Of a stretch of 64,000 nucleotides of DNA, positions 31,657 to 43,035 are shown in pieces. Under the pieces are notes generated by a model that worked only from the letters and a program-made list of their open reading frames with translations, did not search any database and had not been told where the DNA came from. The position numbers and the translations under genes were made by a program. The DNA lies in NCBI GenBank assembly GCA_963662175.1, contig OY759219.1, forward strand, positions 46,802,675-46,866,674, written 5' to 3'. The DNA comes from Aradus depressus. Lineage: Eukaryota; Arthropoda; Insecta; Hemiptera; Aradidae. How positions within the stretch are numbered: the stretch's first letter is position 1; the number at the start of each line of letters is the position of its first letter.

Positions 31657-32207
31657 TTAAATTACTATTTCAATGTCTTTAAGAAAGTCTGTTAGTTTGT
31701 TATATTTATCTTTGACGGGGTTCTTCAGGCAAACCTGCAGGGTGTCGTCCGGTTGAGGTCTGCATACTTTCGTCTGGTCTCCTCGTACTTCAGACACTTC
31801 AGTATCACGTGGTCCATATCCTCTGTGCTGCCGCACCGGTCGCACTGAGAACTATTACTCACCTTGATGATATGGAGGTTTCTGTTGACAAGCCCGTGGT
31901 TCGTCCGAAGCCTGCTCAACTGAACTACCTCCCGACGACGCAAGCCCATGTCCTGGAACCATGGTTTTAGATCTACCGTCTTTTGTACAGCATAGTGCAC
32001 TCTTCCTTTTGATGTAGATTCTTCAACGTATGCTTGTTGCCAGTTCTGCATAACAATCTTCCTTAAACAACGTCTTGCATCTCGTGGAGGTAGCTGTATT
32101 TGAGCATGCTCACCGACATCTGTTGCAGCTTCTTTGGCAGCGGAGTAGTTTGGTAGTAGTAGAACATTAGTAGTCTGGAAAAAAAAAAAAACATTGCAAC
32201 AAATCAA
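31657..32207 (-). pseudogene. I-type LINE ORF2 C-terminus
   Basis: About 160 codons then a frameshift. Recognisable are LRRREVVQLSRLRTNHGLVN, SNSSQCDRCGSTEDMDHVIL and KCLKYEETRRKY, the post-RNase H Cys/His motif (CxxC...HxxxxC) found at the end of I/R1-group ORF2 proteins. A second frame continues LQVCLKNPVKDKYNKL to a stop. RT and endonuclease are absent. An A-rich stretch (plus-strand T runs) follows at 31485-31515. Confidence 0.8.
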
Positions 32208-32400
32208 TATTGATGTATATTGTTATTTAGTGACATTTATTTTTAGTGTTATATCGTTACTTAATTGTAGCTCATACAACCTTTCTGATAATGTATATGT
32301 GTCAATAAGGCCCTGAAGAAGGCATGAAAAGTTGGCAGAAATTCTCCAAGATTGTTTTATCGACCACATGCCTCATCTCTCTTCCTTCCTTGGCCAACCC
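32205..32400 (+). mobile_element. retroelement tail unit
   Basis: Contains gtcaataaggccctgaagaa, ggcatgaaaagttggcag and catgcctcatctctcttcc; the same unit as 30655-30860 in the opposite direction. The stem of the tail motif is less well preserved here. Confidence 0.6.
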
Positions 32401-33056
32401 TTCAAATAATTTTGTAGTTATTTTTTTCTACTAGGTTCATTTTGAATTTATCAACGCCTTAATGTAGTCAATCTGTTTTAGCAAATATTTAAAAATGTTT
32501 CTGTTGTCTGTCACTAGCTATCAGGTTTATATTTATATCCTATTCCATTTTTTGCGAAGATGTTTCTGTTTAAATGTAATAAAGTTTCATTTTATATACA
32601 TTAACCTAATTTTATATACTCAACATTTTTATTTTTTCAACTTTATTTTGCATCGCATCAGCGTTTAAATATAGTTATATTGTTTTCATCTTGATTGTAA
32701 GTAACTTTCTAATATTACTCTGGTGTTTTGTGAATTGTACGAACAAAATGTGATAGGATTCACATTGTTCAGTGACTTCTTTTTTGGAAAATATTTACAA
32801 ACTTTCTTTATTTGTCTTACAAAAGTTACAAACCAGAATCAGAATGTCAAAGTTATTGTTTTTTTTATAGCGAAATCTTTTAGGTCACAAATTTTAGAAT
32901 TTCAGTTTAAATAGAAAAATTTAAACTTAATAAGAAATTTTGTTAGTAACATTGTGACAACTAGAATAAATGAAATTCTTGGATCGATCCATTTCTTAAT
33001 TTTGTATGATTGATTGTCTATTGAATAAGTATATATCTACTTTCAATTGTTGAAAT
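32401..33056. other. no gene seen
   Basis: AT-rich, no recognisable element. Confidence 0.45.
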
Positions 33057-34065
33057 TAACCTTATTGGTGCTATAAGATGTGCCGATTGGAGGATATTAA
33101 CCTTATTGGTGCTATAAGATGTGCCGATTGGAGGATATTAACCTTATTGGTGCTATAAGATGTGCCGATTGGAGGATATTAACCTTATTGGTGCGGTAAA
33201 ATGTACCGATTGGAGAATATTAACATTATTGGTGCTATAAGATGTGCCGATTGGAGGATATTTACCTTATTGGTGCGGTAAAATGTACCGATTGGAGGAT
33301 ATTAACATTATTGGTGCTATAAGATGTGCCGATTGGAGGATATTAACCTTATTGGTGCTATAAGATGTGTCGATTGGAGGATATTAACCTTATTGGTGCG
33401 GTAAAATGTACCGATTGGAGAATATTAACATTATTGGTGCTATAAGATGTGCCGATTGGAGGATATTTACCTTATTGGTGCGGTAAAATGTACCGATTGG
33501 AGGATATTAACATTATTGGTGCTATAAGATGTGCCGATTGGAGGATATTAACCTTATTGGTGCTATAAGATGTGCCGATTGGAGGATATTAACCTTATTG
33601 GTGCGGTAAAATGTACCGATTGGAGAATATTAACATTATTGGTGCTATAAGATGTGCCGATTGGAGGATATTTACCTTATTGGTCCGGTAAAATGTACCG
33701 ATTGGAGGATATTAACATTATTGGTGCTATAAGATGTGCCGATTGGAGGATATTAACCTTATTGGTGCTATAAGATGTGCCGATTGGAGGATATTAACCT
33801 TATTGGTGCGGTAAAATGTACCGATTGGAGAATATTAACATTATTGGTGCTATAAGATGTGCCGATTGGAGGATATTTACCTTATTGGTGCGGTAAAATG
33901 TACCGATTGGAGGATATTAACATTATTGGTGCTATAAGATGTGCCGATTGGAGGATATTTACCTTATTGGTGCGGTAAAATGTACCGATTAGAGAATATT
34001 AACCTTATTGGTGCGGTATAATGTACCGATTGGGAGATATTAACCTTATTGGTGCGGTAAGATGT
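33057..34065. repeat. 41-bp satellite with five-unit higher-order structure
   Basis: About 25 units of 41 bp. Four variants occur: A (ccttattggtgctataagat), B (ccttattggtgcggtaaaat, ending gagaata), C (cattattggtgctataagat) and D (tttacc...gcggtaaaat, ending gaggata). After A-A-A the order is B-C-D-C then A-B-C-D-C repeated, a 205-bp higher-order unit present about four times. Each unit holds two ATTGG words. Confidence 0.95.
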
Positions 34066-34150
34066 GCCAATTCCGCTTGAAAACGCAACATAAAATTTCT
34101 GACCAGTTACATAACTTGCACTATACCTTGTAAAGTTATGGAAGTAACCA
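34066..34150 (+). repeat. family-B 3' end abutting the satellite
   Basis: ttgaaaacgcaacataaaat, ttctgaccagttacataact and gttatggaagtaacc follow the last 41-bp unit without a gap, so the satellite appears to sit inside a family-B copy. Confidence 0.6.
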
Positions 34151-34479
34151 CTCATAAAACAAGTCTATTAAATATGCAATCAGGTAACAATAACTAACAG
34201 TTGTAACATTAACAGAAAATTTCACAGTTAATTAGTGAAATGAGGGGGGGTGGTATTATAATGAGAGAGTGTTGTGTTATCTGTACGATAGATAGCACCC
34301 CAGTCTGTGACGAGATGGCACTTTAACACGAAACTCAACATTACGAAAATTACAGAACCTTGTTCGGACAGCGCTATCTCTTCGCCTCACCCATAATTAG
34401 TTACATTTAGTGAAAAATAATTAAACAATGGCTTTAGTCTCTCCCCACTCCGTCCTCGGGAAGACAAAGGATAAATCAC

Positions 34480-34940
34480 ACCTGTAATGTACTTCACCAG
34501 AACGAATTAATCAATTAACTTTTCGCTGCTTCTCCAAAACCAGTCAACCGTTTGCGTTAACATTCAGCAGTTGACTTACATAGGAGCTCCTAAATCCTCA
34601 TACTAAATTTTGTGTGTGTTTTCATTACATCGGCAGTTATTGGAGTTTTTAAGTTGAGCCTCCCCACTAATTCCCCCTTCTCTTTGATCTTGATCGATTT
34701 GGCTGAAAAACAGTAAGTGTCGTCGTTAGAGGGTTTCACAATTCACATTTATATTTCATGATGATACATTCATTCTATCGGAAGTTATCGTGTTCACAGA
34801 CACACAGACAGACATTTTTTTTTTTTCCAAATTAGGAGTCTAGAGGTCAGAAGACATGAAATTCCGTTTAAATCTCAGCATTGAATTGTTGACCGATTAC
34901 ATAACTTCCCCCATACCGTCATATAGCTGGGAGGAAAACC
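34480..34940 (+). repeat. family-B repeat, near-complete copy
   Basis: About 460 bp from gtacttcaccagaacgaatt to gaccgattacataacttccc and tatagctgggagg. Interior landmarks: ttgacttacataggagctcc, cattacatcggcagttattg, gatcgatttggctgaaaa, cattctatcggaagttatcg and a cacagacacacagac run. The first bases (tacttccccag in better copies) and the last (ctggggaagta) are inverse, which suggests a foldback or TIR structure. No coding content. Confidence 0.7.
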
Positions 34941-35087
34941 TATGGTCGATTTGGCTGAAAAGAAAAGTCATATGGAACCCCCCGTGAAAATCTCTCATCG
35001 TCGGCCCGGCAGCTACCTCCCTGCTTAGTCATCAGTCCCAGGAGGACCCGAGATTTGTAGTTAGACCACTGGCTACTTACTGTGGAT

Positions 35088-35345
35088 AGAGAGCGCCAGT
35101 AGCATGCTGACCTCAAGATCGCGGGTTCGAAACCTGGTCGAGGCTTTATTATCTGCCAGGTTAAAAAACCTTGAGGGCGCCGTGCTTCGAATGGGATGTT
35201 AAGTGGTGGTCCCGATGTCAGGTACTCGTTGAAGACCCCTATTCTTTGTGAATAAAAATGTATGACTCCCATAATAGAGCGCACTGGTAGTAGGTGAAAT
35301 GACCTTGTATTTAAAGCCCGGGCATGAGTCACAATAACTAACTAC
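35088..35345 (+). mobile_element. SINE-1, shortened
   Basis: Head agcgccagtagcatgctgac with a deletion in the box A region; box B intact (ggttcgaaacc). The body has an internal loss, and the AACTA-type end is gagtcacaataactaacta. Confidence 0.85.
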
Positions 35346-35458
35346 AAGAACGATAGGAGGGGATTCTACCCCAGGGGACAACGGAGGCAACGCGCAGAGC
35401 TGCAGAATAGCCTTCTTAGTAAAATATATTTTAGTACAATTTAAATAACATAATTAAA

Positions 35459-35527
35459 GTGACTGGATTCGAACCGGGTATCTTGAGAATGGCAGTCTAG
35501 CGTTCATCCACTGAGCTAGGATGCCTG
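35459..35527 (-). mobile_element. tRNA-like SINE-3 head
   Basis: On the minus strand: gcatcctagctcagtggatg (box A TAGCTCAGTGGAT), ctagactgccattctcaag, then box B GGTTCGAATCC and agtcac. It is distinct from SINE-1 and SINE-2. It resembles a whole tRNA but lacks a convincing closed acceptor stem, so I call it a SINE head and not a tRNA gene. Confidence 0.65.
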
Positions 35528-35529
35528 TC

Positions 35530-36404
35530 CTTACTCCCGACGTTACACACAAGGGGGGGCAGCTTGTCTTTATTTTTAGGCTACGCCTCACGACTGGGGA
35601 GGCTAACTTTCTGTTCAAGACACTTATGATGTCACTTGAGCTGCAACAAGACTGCAGACCGCAGTGCGACAGCAACACCCCGCTAACTGCAGTAGTACGT
35701 TCCAATACCGCACTAACCCTTTCAATAAATATTATATATAATAATTGTATTATTAGTATGTATTATTACATAGTATTTGATATAATTATTCAAAATTAAT
35801 TAATGGCCACAAACTATCATTACTATATTTTTTATTTTATTTCACTTTTGTAGCTATCATTAGTGAGAAGGAAGTTGTGTATCTTAGTTGGTCGTTTTCA
35901 CCGTAATATCATGTTTACTGTACTACCCGAATACAAAAATGAGAAAAAACCCAAAACCATTATGTCTGTTTTTGTTTGTGTATGTCTGAATAGAAGATAT
36001 CAATAAGAAGTATTTATCCAGAACCACTTTAGGTCGACATCTATTAATTTTCAGCAGAGTTAGCCAAAGAGAAGGAGCCCCCCCCTCCTCCGTTCAACTT
36101 AAAAACTCTAATTAATAATAATATGTGTTAAGGTGGACGTTTTTTCTAGTTACCTTATTGTCTATAATAAAACTAGGTGTGCAATACATTCTGCTGTTTG
36201 CAAAAACTGAGCTGAGTCAGGTATATCTGTATAAAAAACTCAGTTAATGTTTTAATAATTATCAGTAACTTCTCACCTTGTATGTTCTTTATGAATATAT
36301 TAATACATTAAATAGATTTCAATTGAATTCAATGGATTTTTTCTAGCCTTTTTGTAGACAACAACTGCTGTGAATATTTTTATCGAAAAAAAGTCGAAGT
36401 TTGT
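35530..36404. other. no gene seen
   Basis: 35530-35720 may be the flank of SINE-3; the rest is AT-rich. Confidence 0.4.
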
Positions 36405-36800
36405 ACGTTTATTTTATTTTATTTTTATTTTGAATGGCCTCATGGACGAGCATATCAGCCATGACTCCAATTGTGAGGTGATGGGGGTATCAAATGGGAT
36501 CTGAGAGGAACCGAGAGGCCGAGAGGTGGGCTGGAAAATGTAAAACTATATTAAAATATTGTTACTATTAATAAATTTGTATAATACTTCTAATATGAGA
36601 GGGAATTTAGAATATCTTAAAATTTGTTGCAAACCAATGGGCAAGGGTAAATTATTGGCAACGATAATTTCGAAAAGGGGGTTACGGAAACTGTTGGTGA
36701 GAGGGCAAGCGAGGATGACATGATTGGAATCAGCTGTATATTGGGGATCACAGGTACAATTATTTAATTCATTACGAATTAATGAGGTTAAACAAAGTTA
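36405..36800 (-). pseudogene. I-type LINE 3' end (ORF2 C-terminus and tail)
   Basis: On the minus strand the frame reads CLTSLIRNELNNCTCDPQYT, SNHVILACPLTNSFRNPLFE, LQQILRYSKFPLILEVLYKF and a stop near 36546. It shows the CxC...HxxxxC motif at the ORF2 end. It is followed by a 3' UTR with ATGGCTGATATGC and CATGAGGCCA and an A-rich tail (plus-strand T-rich 36405-36435). It is a second subfamily of the LINE at 43 kb, 5'-truncated. Confidence 0.78.
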
Positions 36801-36910
36801 ATATTTACCTAATAAATAATTTCTTAAAAATAAATTATATTTCAAAAACTACTTATTATGGAATAATAAAATTAGACATACATACTTAGATAATAAATAA
36901 AAATTTAAAG

Positions 36911-37140
36911 TAGTCAGGGATAAGTTATCTTATAAATCTAAGCTTACGACTCCAGTAGTCAGGGATAAGTTATCTTATAAATCTAAGCTTACGACTCCAG
37001 TAGTCAGGGATAAGTTATCTTATAAATCTAAGCTTACGACTCCAGTAGTCAGGGATAAGTTATCTTATAAATCTAAGCTTACGACTCCAGTAGTCAGGGA
37101 TAAGTTATCTTATAAATCTAAGCTTACGACTCCAGTAGTC
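36911..37140. repeat. 45-bp minisatellite, five identical copies
   Basis: tagtcagggataagttatct starts at 36911, 36956, 37001, 37046 and 37091. The copies appear identical, so the expansion is recent. Confidence 0.96.
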
Positions 37141-38129
37141 AAAAATTAAACAGGGCATTAAGAAAATTATAGAAAAAAAGAATAATTTGGTCTGAATCTC
37201 ATTACTACAAGAATTCTCTCGGGTAGACATTAGTTTTTTCATTTTTGTCATAATTACATCGTAATTTTTGATGAAATAAAATAAATAAATAAAATAACGT
37301 CATATTAGTTTGTACATTAGAACACTGAAAAAAACGGCTTAAAAAAAAGTGGTATTCGATGGTAAACCGAAAAGGGCTTCGCCCGTATTTTTACATTTGA
37401 AATCGAAAAATTCTATTTTGCGCGAGAATTTTTTCTCTCAATTGATTTCAATGGAGATTTCGTTTTTCGGTGATTATTCCTCCGTGGTATGTTCGGTTTC
37501 AGATTTTTTTTAAAATAGTAAACCATCGTCACCGTGTCCACTACCATCGTGGCAAATTTCAATGTGATCGGTAAAGGGGTTTAGGAGAAGTACGAGTACA
37601 ACGAAATACATGAGTCGCCTAAGAAAGAGCTTCGTAAACTCAGCTCAAAAACCAAATAATTTGTCTGTTATATTTTGTTAAACCCTGAAGAAATTTTCTT
37701 GTAGAAGGAATTGGAGGTTCAAACTGTACAACTGTTTCATTAAATAAACATAGATCAATAGTAACAATAATCCTGATAACATCTCAGTATAATATTTGTT
37801 TGAACAACACATTGCAACTGTTGTGTGTTACGTGTTGGTGGAGCTAACTTCTTTTTTTGTTTATTATGTTACAATAACTATTGTTTAGGGGCTGTGTGTC
37901 TGTATGTATTTATAAAAAAAAAATTGTTTTCATCTCTTTTTCAAATTATTATAAAGTCTCTGTTTATATCATTGTCCATAATGTCTAATTTGTTTATATT
38001 CTGTAGGCCCTGAAGAAGAAAATAAATAGTTTCCGAAACCAAATATTGAGTTTTCTATTTACACAACAGAACCCTGATTTCCTTCAATATTGATAAGATC
38101 CTGTCATCCTAATATAGGATGGCTAGCTT
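37141..38129. other. no gene seen; tail-like motif at 38005-38060
   Basis: gccctgaagaagaaaataaa, then tagtttccgaaacc, fits the CTGAAGA-stem (GAAA/TTTC)-CGAAA pattern seen in other retroelement tails here. Confidence 0.45.
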
Positions 38130-38310
38130 CCGATGTAATGAATGAATCATCGACAGGAAGTTTTATATTAGGATTGAGAAGTCTCTGATAAGACATCAAA
38201 TGATTTTCAGTTGAATAAGAAGAGAGTTTAGAAGGAGAGTGAAAACTTAATTATAAATAATTTCGAGTTGAGGAAGTTTATTGCCAGTGATTCACCAACG
38301 GACTACTTTT
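38130..38310 (-). repeat. family-B repeat, 5' part
   Basis: Minus-strand copy: ttgaggaagtttattgccag and tgattcaccaacg mark its outer end. Confidence 0.6.
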
Positions 38311-38964
38311 TTTGCTGTTTTTTTCTTTTATTTTTTTTTAAGTTTCTCTCTGAAAAGGGACATTAAAGATTTAAACGAGTCTGTCTTTAAATAGTTGTTA
38401 CGGCATATTTATTTTAAAGAGGGCGCAAAATGGGAATGAAAAAAACGTGAAGTGGAGAGGGGGGATGAATCGAATTGAGCGACCTTCCGACCTATTTGCA
38501 TTGTTTAATAGACTTGTAAATAACCGAAAAGACGAAAATAACAGGGACTACATTGACATTTTTTGTAGGACTTTGGGATAAACAAAAAAAAAAAGGAGGG
38601 GATGGAGTGGGTGGGATTTAGACATTATCCTAGTCGAGATCCCATAATCCTGGCCAGACTTCAGGGGAGGGGGGGGCTCAATCCCAACGCTAGCGTAGCC
38701 ATCCCTTCAAGCCTCAAACCTCTCAACTCCTGACATGCGTTACTAGTGCAAGAATATAATACTTTGGTGTATATCCTGGATTTAAAGGACAGTACTTTGT
38801 GTGTAACACTTCCCCAGTTCTATCAAGTACGTATAGCAGATTATGAAGTCATGTTTTCCGACCATGTCATAAATACAACATCGCGAAAAAGACACGTTCA
38901 GAAGACCTTGGAATGTGAAAATCCGCTAAAAATTCGCACGATTACAATAATTCCTTATACTAAA

Positions 38965-39620
38965 GCATATGTGGGCAACAACCGGCCCGCTGAAAGATTT
39001 GGTCCGACCCGCGAGACATTTTGAAAAACCCAATGGAGTTGATCGAGATTCAAGAAAACTCACTCCTAAAATCTAAATTTGAAGACATGGAGTTGTGAGA
39101 TTTCTACAAAAAATACCTCGAAGAAGACCATTTTCCGCAGCTTAGAAAATTCGCAAGAAGATTGATTTGTGCGTTTGGCAGTACTTATAAATGCGAACAG
39201 TTCTTTTCAATGATGAAAGTTAAGAAATCAAAACATCGTACAAGGCTCACTGAAGATAATTTGGAAAATTCTTTACGTCATTGTGTCAGTGGAATTAATC
39301 CAAACATCAATGGATTAGTTTCTCAAATTCAAGCTCAAGTGTCCCATTGATTTCGGTGTCGCTACTTAACTTTCGTAGTTTGTAATAATTCCAAATTTCA
39401 CGATTTAATTATAATATTGAACCTATTTTTTTTCATTTCATTTTGTTATTTTAATAAATTGTATTATAATAACATTGTCTTATTATTTCATGTCTGACAT
39501 CTATCGCTAAAAATTATGAACACTACTTTAAAGTCCGACGTTATTTTATTTTGAACCATCTACGCGGCCCGCGAACGTATTTGCACACTAAAGTTTGGCC
39601 CGCGACATGTCAAACCATAC
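38965..39620 (+). mobile_element. hAT-like transposon relic
   Basis: Encloses a hAT C-terminal dimerisation domain. Near the left side reads gtgggcaacaaccggcccgc, a word typical of some hAT ends. Near the right side the inverted-type words gcggcccgcgaacg and ttggcccgcgacatg occur. Exact ends and the 8-bp target duplication could not be fixed. Confidence 0.55.
39027..39350 (+). pseudogene. hAT transposase C-terminal dimerisation domain
   Basis: Reads MELIEIQENSLLKSKFEDME, an in-frame stop, DFYKKYLEEDHFPQLRKFAR, then ICAFGSTYKCEQFFSMMKVK, KSKHRTRLTEDNLENSLRH and IQAQVSH. The FGSTYxCEQxFSxMKxxKSxxRxxLTxxxL signature is that of the hAT C-terminal domain as found in ZBED/GTF2IRD2-like genes. It normally dimerises the transposase and contributes the last acidic catalytic residue. 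The upstream RNase H fold and BED finger are missing, and a stop lies within the remaining piece. Confidence 0.88.
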
Positions 39621-39758
39621 ATGTACTAAAGGATTGAAAAAATAAAAGGGAGAACAAGTTTTGCTTTTGGTTTTATCCTGTACGGGATCCACAGTTCGAC
39701 ACCCGTCCAAGAAGAAATGTAGAATATCTGAAAAACACTTTAATACTGCAATGTCGGT

Positions 39759-39890
39759 AGTAGGCTTCAACCAGATTCCAATATGGGCTACCAGAAGTTA
39801 AGATGAACAATATATTCTGGTTGGTCCCAGTAGGCTTCAACCAGATTCCAATATGGGCTACCAGAAGTTAAGATGAACCAGAAGTTAATA
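39759..39890. repeat. 70-bp direct duplication
   Basis: taggcttcaaccagattcca is present at 39761 and 39831, each followed by atatgggctaccagaagtta. Confidence 0.9.
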
Positions 39891-39934
39891 GTCCCCCCAT
39901 TTTGTCTGAAAAAAAAAAAAAAAAAAAATCATTA

Positions 39935-40025
39935 ATACAAAACATGCATGACCCTGGGAGGGAGTTCTATTTATGAAATAAAACTCTCTCCTATACCGGG
40001 GATTGGAACTCGCAACCACTTTAAT
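39935..40025 (-). mobile_element. SINE-2 fragment
   Basis: Complement of gttccaatcccc (decayed box B) and gagagagttttatttcata, matching the body of the copy at 31.0 kb. The tRNA head is mostly lost. Confidence 0.6.
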
Positions 40026-40480
40026 ACCATCCGGAATCGGTTTCACGGTTCTAGACCCGAAATCAGTTATACAGTTCTAGACGGGTTCACGGTTCGAGAT
40101 TGTAATCGTGCAAAAATCCGAGTTCGAGGTTTCAACGGATTTTCACGATCAAGGTCTCCTGAATACGTTTTAACCATTTTCGCCATGATGTCTGTGTATG
40201 TTATTGGAATGTGGAGCGCTCTAACGAAGAAGCAATTGTAGCTGTCAACTTGAAGTTTGGGATGAAGAAGTGACATGTGCTAACTTAGAGCTGGTCCGAT
40301 TTTTGCCAAAATGGTATGTAAATTGAGGCTACTTTACTTCGGGGCCTAGTTACATTTTCCATGATTCCGCTCATTTTTATGACCAAATCAAAACACTTTC
40401 CAAGTAGAAAAACTGAATGACTCATTTTACATGTGATTCGACTTTTCGCAGGTCGCCAGTTTGTGGAAAATGTCCTTTTT

Positions 40481-40578
40481 AGGCTCAAGTCCACCAGAGC
40501 GGCGGAAGAGCATTCTGGTAGTAGGCGATATGACCTGGTAGTTAAAGCCCAGACACGAGTGTGCAATAACTAACTAAT
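40481..40578 (+). mobile_element. SINE-1, 3' third
   Basis: ggctcaagtccaccagagc to gtagtaggcgatatgacc and the AACTA-type tail gcaataactaacta. Confidence 0.8.
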
Positions 40579-41164
40579 GCCTTTATTTAATCGGATGAGC
40601 CATTTATACAGCTGAGTTATTCAAGGAAAAGAAGTCGGAAAACGTGATTTTACAGAGGTTTAACATGGTTGAAATCAAGACTAGACCCTGGGACATCCCC
40701 GTCAACAGAAGAGCTCCCCATGTTGAGAAGTTTGAGTCCCTCTCAAATTGGGATTAATATATATTTAGAGAGTGTTAGATAAGATAAGGGTTTACCTATT
40801 GTGTACGTAGTGGCCTTATCTGCTAGCTCAGCAATGAGCAATAACCACAACCGTTATAGCACCTCAGTCTACAGACAAGGTTCGTAGTTAGATCGTCTCT
40901 TCAGGAACCCCCGGATCATCCTGTTGATACAAAGTGCAACCCAAATGGAAGAAAATACTTACTGAAGGGTTCCATAGACGAATGTTGCTTTGATGTATCA
41001 ATTAAGATACACAATGTACCGTGTTGTTCATAGGTTCGGAAATAGGGCGTCGAGACCAGGAAATACCTGGCTCCGGATCTCGAATCGTGAATCCGGTTTT
41101 TCGCACGATTACAATGTCTCCTTTTACTATCGTAAAAGGAGAAGAAAATATTTCAAACAATTAA
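40579..41164. other. no gene seen
   Basis: No motif recognised. Confidence 0.4.
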
Positions 41165-41345
41165 CATGAAAATAGGATTGATTAATTCGTGTTTGGGAAG
41201 TAAATATCACATGATTCACCGACAGCTTTTTTCATTTTTGTATTCGTGGGGTCGGAAAATACGAAATTCCAATGAGATGATGGCCGATTACATAATTTTC
41301 TGTGTACTTGGTATGGCTGTGGAAGTATCGTAGGTTCCAGTTGCT
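41165..41345. repeat. family-B ends joined in inverted order
   Basis: A minus-strand 5' end (ttaattcgtgtttgggaagt, tgattcaccgac) is followed directly by a plus-strand 3' end (ggtcggaaaatacgaaattc, ccgattacataat, ggctgtggaagta). The interior is missing. Confidence 0.6.
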
Positions 41346-42126
41346 TTCTTGAATGAAGTCTGGACCTCCTCTGACTCATCTCAAGTAACTCCACTATTTT
41401 CCACCGTGTTTCGCAAGCTTCCAATTTGAAAGCGAGCGAATCACAGATGCGAATTACAGACAAAAAATACATACGTTAATACTAATATATGAACGTATGT
41501 ATTTTTATCCAGATGACGACTCGTTTGATTCCAGTCTCAGAATGATTCATACAACTCACTCATTTTTACAACTCATAAATAATTTTCAGAATTGAGTATT
41601 CTTTTTTTTTTTTTTTTGTTCAATTCAGTAAATACAAAGAAAAATGTAATAAATTTTCGTAAAAAAAATACAAAGTGTCAAATCGGAACATGAGTCTGGG
41701 CGGGCTATTTTCGTATTTCATATCTCATCTATCGTATTTTTATCGATTTATAAACTACTTTCAAAATTAGCTGCCTATAATTATAACAATGGGATTATAA
41801 TTCCGATAGTATTCCAATAAATAAAGGTCTTCGGTGTATTAGCGGTATTGTACTTCCCCAGCGCGAATTAACTAATTAAGTTTTCGCTCTCCCTCCAAAA
41901 CCAACCTTGATGACTTACAGTTCTGAATCCTCGTATTAAACTTCCAGTTGATACATTCGTCGATCGTTATTAGGGTGTTTGTGTCGTGTCCCCTGATCTG
42001 ATTTGACAGATTTCATTGAAAATTGGGTGATTTTCTTAATGAGTCGCGGATCCATGTATAACAATTCGGGTGAACACGTCATTATATATGCAGTTATTAG
42101 GGTTTTTGAGTTCAACCGAGCTCAAG

Positions 42127-42340
42127 CCCTTGAGCATCCGTCCTTCAGATGGGACGTTAAGGGACGGTCCCGAGCCTGTACTATGTCAGGTACTCTTTGA
42201 AGACCCTATGGGAATAAACCTGGGATGGCAAAATTCAGGTCTCCCATGGTAGAGTCGGGCTCTCGTCCACCAGAGCGACGAATGAGCGCTCTGTTAGAAG
42301 GCAATATAACCACAATGTTAAAGCCCGGGCATGAGTAACA
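42127..42340 (+). mobile_element. SINE-1, head missing
   Basis: gacgttaagggacggtcccg to cccgggcatgagtaacaa. A second scrap of the same end (ctgggcatgagttacacta) lies at 42700-42718, as if this SINE had been split by what follows. Confidence 0.75.
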
Positions 42341-42344
42341 ATGA

Positions 42345-42441
42345 GTTTTTATGATAAAAATGAAAAAACAATTTAAAACTTAAACAGCTGATGATTGGTT
42401 GGTATGACAGCTATTACACCTCTATATATTCTAGGCATTCT
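42345..42441 (-). pseudogene. Tc1-like transposase C-terminal scrap
   Basis: On the minus strand the sequence reads RMPRIYRGVIAVIPTNHQ and a stop, fitting the very end of Tc1 transposases (SMPRR..AVI). It is cut at the SINE target site. Confidence 0.55.
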
Positions 42442-42682
42442 TCTAGCCAACTTAAGCACGCCGTCCTTCGGATGGGACGTTAAGCGATGGTCCCGAGCCT
42501 GTACGATGTCAGGTACTCGTTAAAGACCCCTACCCTAGATGAATAAAAATTTAGGGTAGGCAAAATTTAGGACTCCCACAGTAGAGTCGGGCTCATGTCC
42601 AACAGAATGACGAAAGAGCGCTCTGGTAGTAGGCGATATGACCTCGTAGTTAAAGCCCGGGCATGGGTCATAAAACCTAACC
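42442..42682 (+). mobile_element. SINE-1 with 13-bp TSD in a Tc1 scrap
   Basis: 5'-truncated copy (starts tctagccaacttaagcacg) with a good body and the CCTAA-type tail cataaaacctaacc. The perfect duplication TTCTAGGCATTCT is at 42429-42441 and 42683-42695. Confidence 0.9.
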
Positions 42683-43035
42683 TTCTAGGCATTCTAAAGA
42701 CTGGGCATGAGTTACACTAAGGGGACTTCTCAATCTTTACTAAATTTCATATCGATGCATTTATTATTTCCGCAGTTATTGGGGTTTTTGCGTTGCCCCA
42801 CCCGCCCTCCCTCCCACCCCCTAATTCTTCCTTCTCGACTCTGCTGAAAATTGATAGGTGTCCTCATAGGGTACTTCGTATAGCTGGGGAAGTTGAAGTT
42901 TGTGTCTGTTTGTATACATACTCGGGATGGAAACTTTTTGTTATGATGTTAATTTCAAAGAAAGAATAAAGGATACACTTAACGTTTAGAATTGAACAGT
43001 GACCAATCTTTTTTTTTTTTTTCTCAGTTATGGCT

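Larger units (their letters stand above)
41840..42895 (+). repeat. family-B copy split by two SINE-1 insertions
   Basis: The 5' half, gtacttccccagcgcgaatt to ttattagggtttttgag, ends at 42120. The 3' half resumes near 42720 (tcgatgcatttattatttcc, ttattggggtttttgcgttg) and ends gtatagctggggaagtt at 42895. Between them lie SINE-1, a Tc1 scrap and a second SINE-1. Confidence 0.7.

Noticed and set aside
33057..34065. CRISPR-like array
   Set aside because: Direct tandem units without unique spacers, in eukaryotic repeat DNA.
36911..37140. CRISPR array
   Set aside because: Units abut with no spacers, and no cas genes are present.
42429..42695. Site-specific recombination (att) sites
   Set aside because: The 13-bp direct repeats are ordinary retroposon target duplications.
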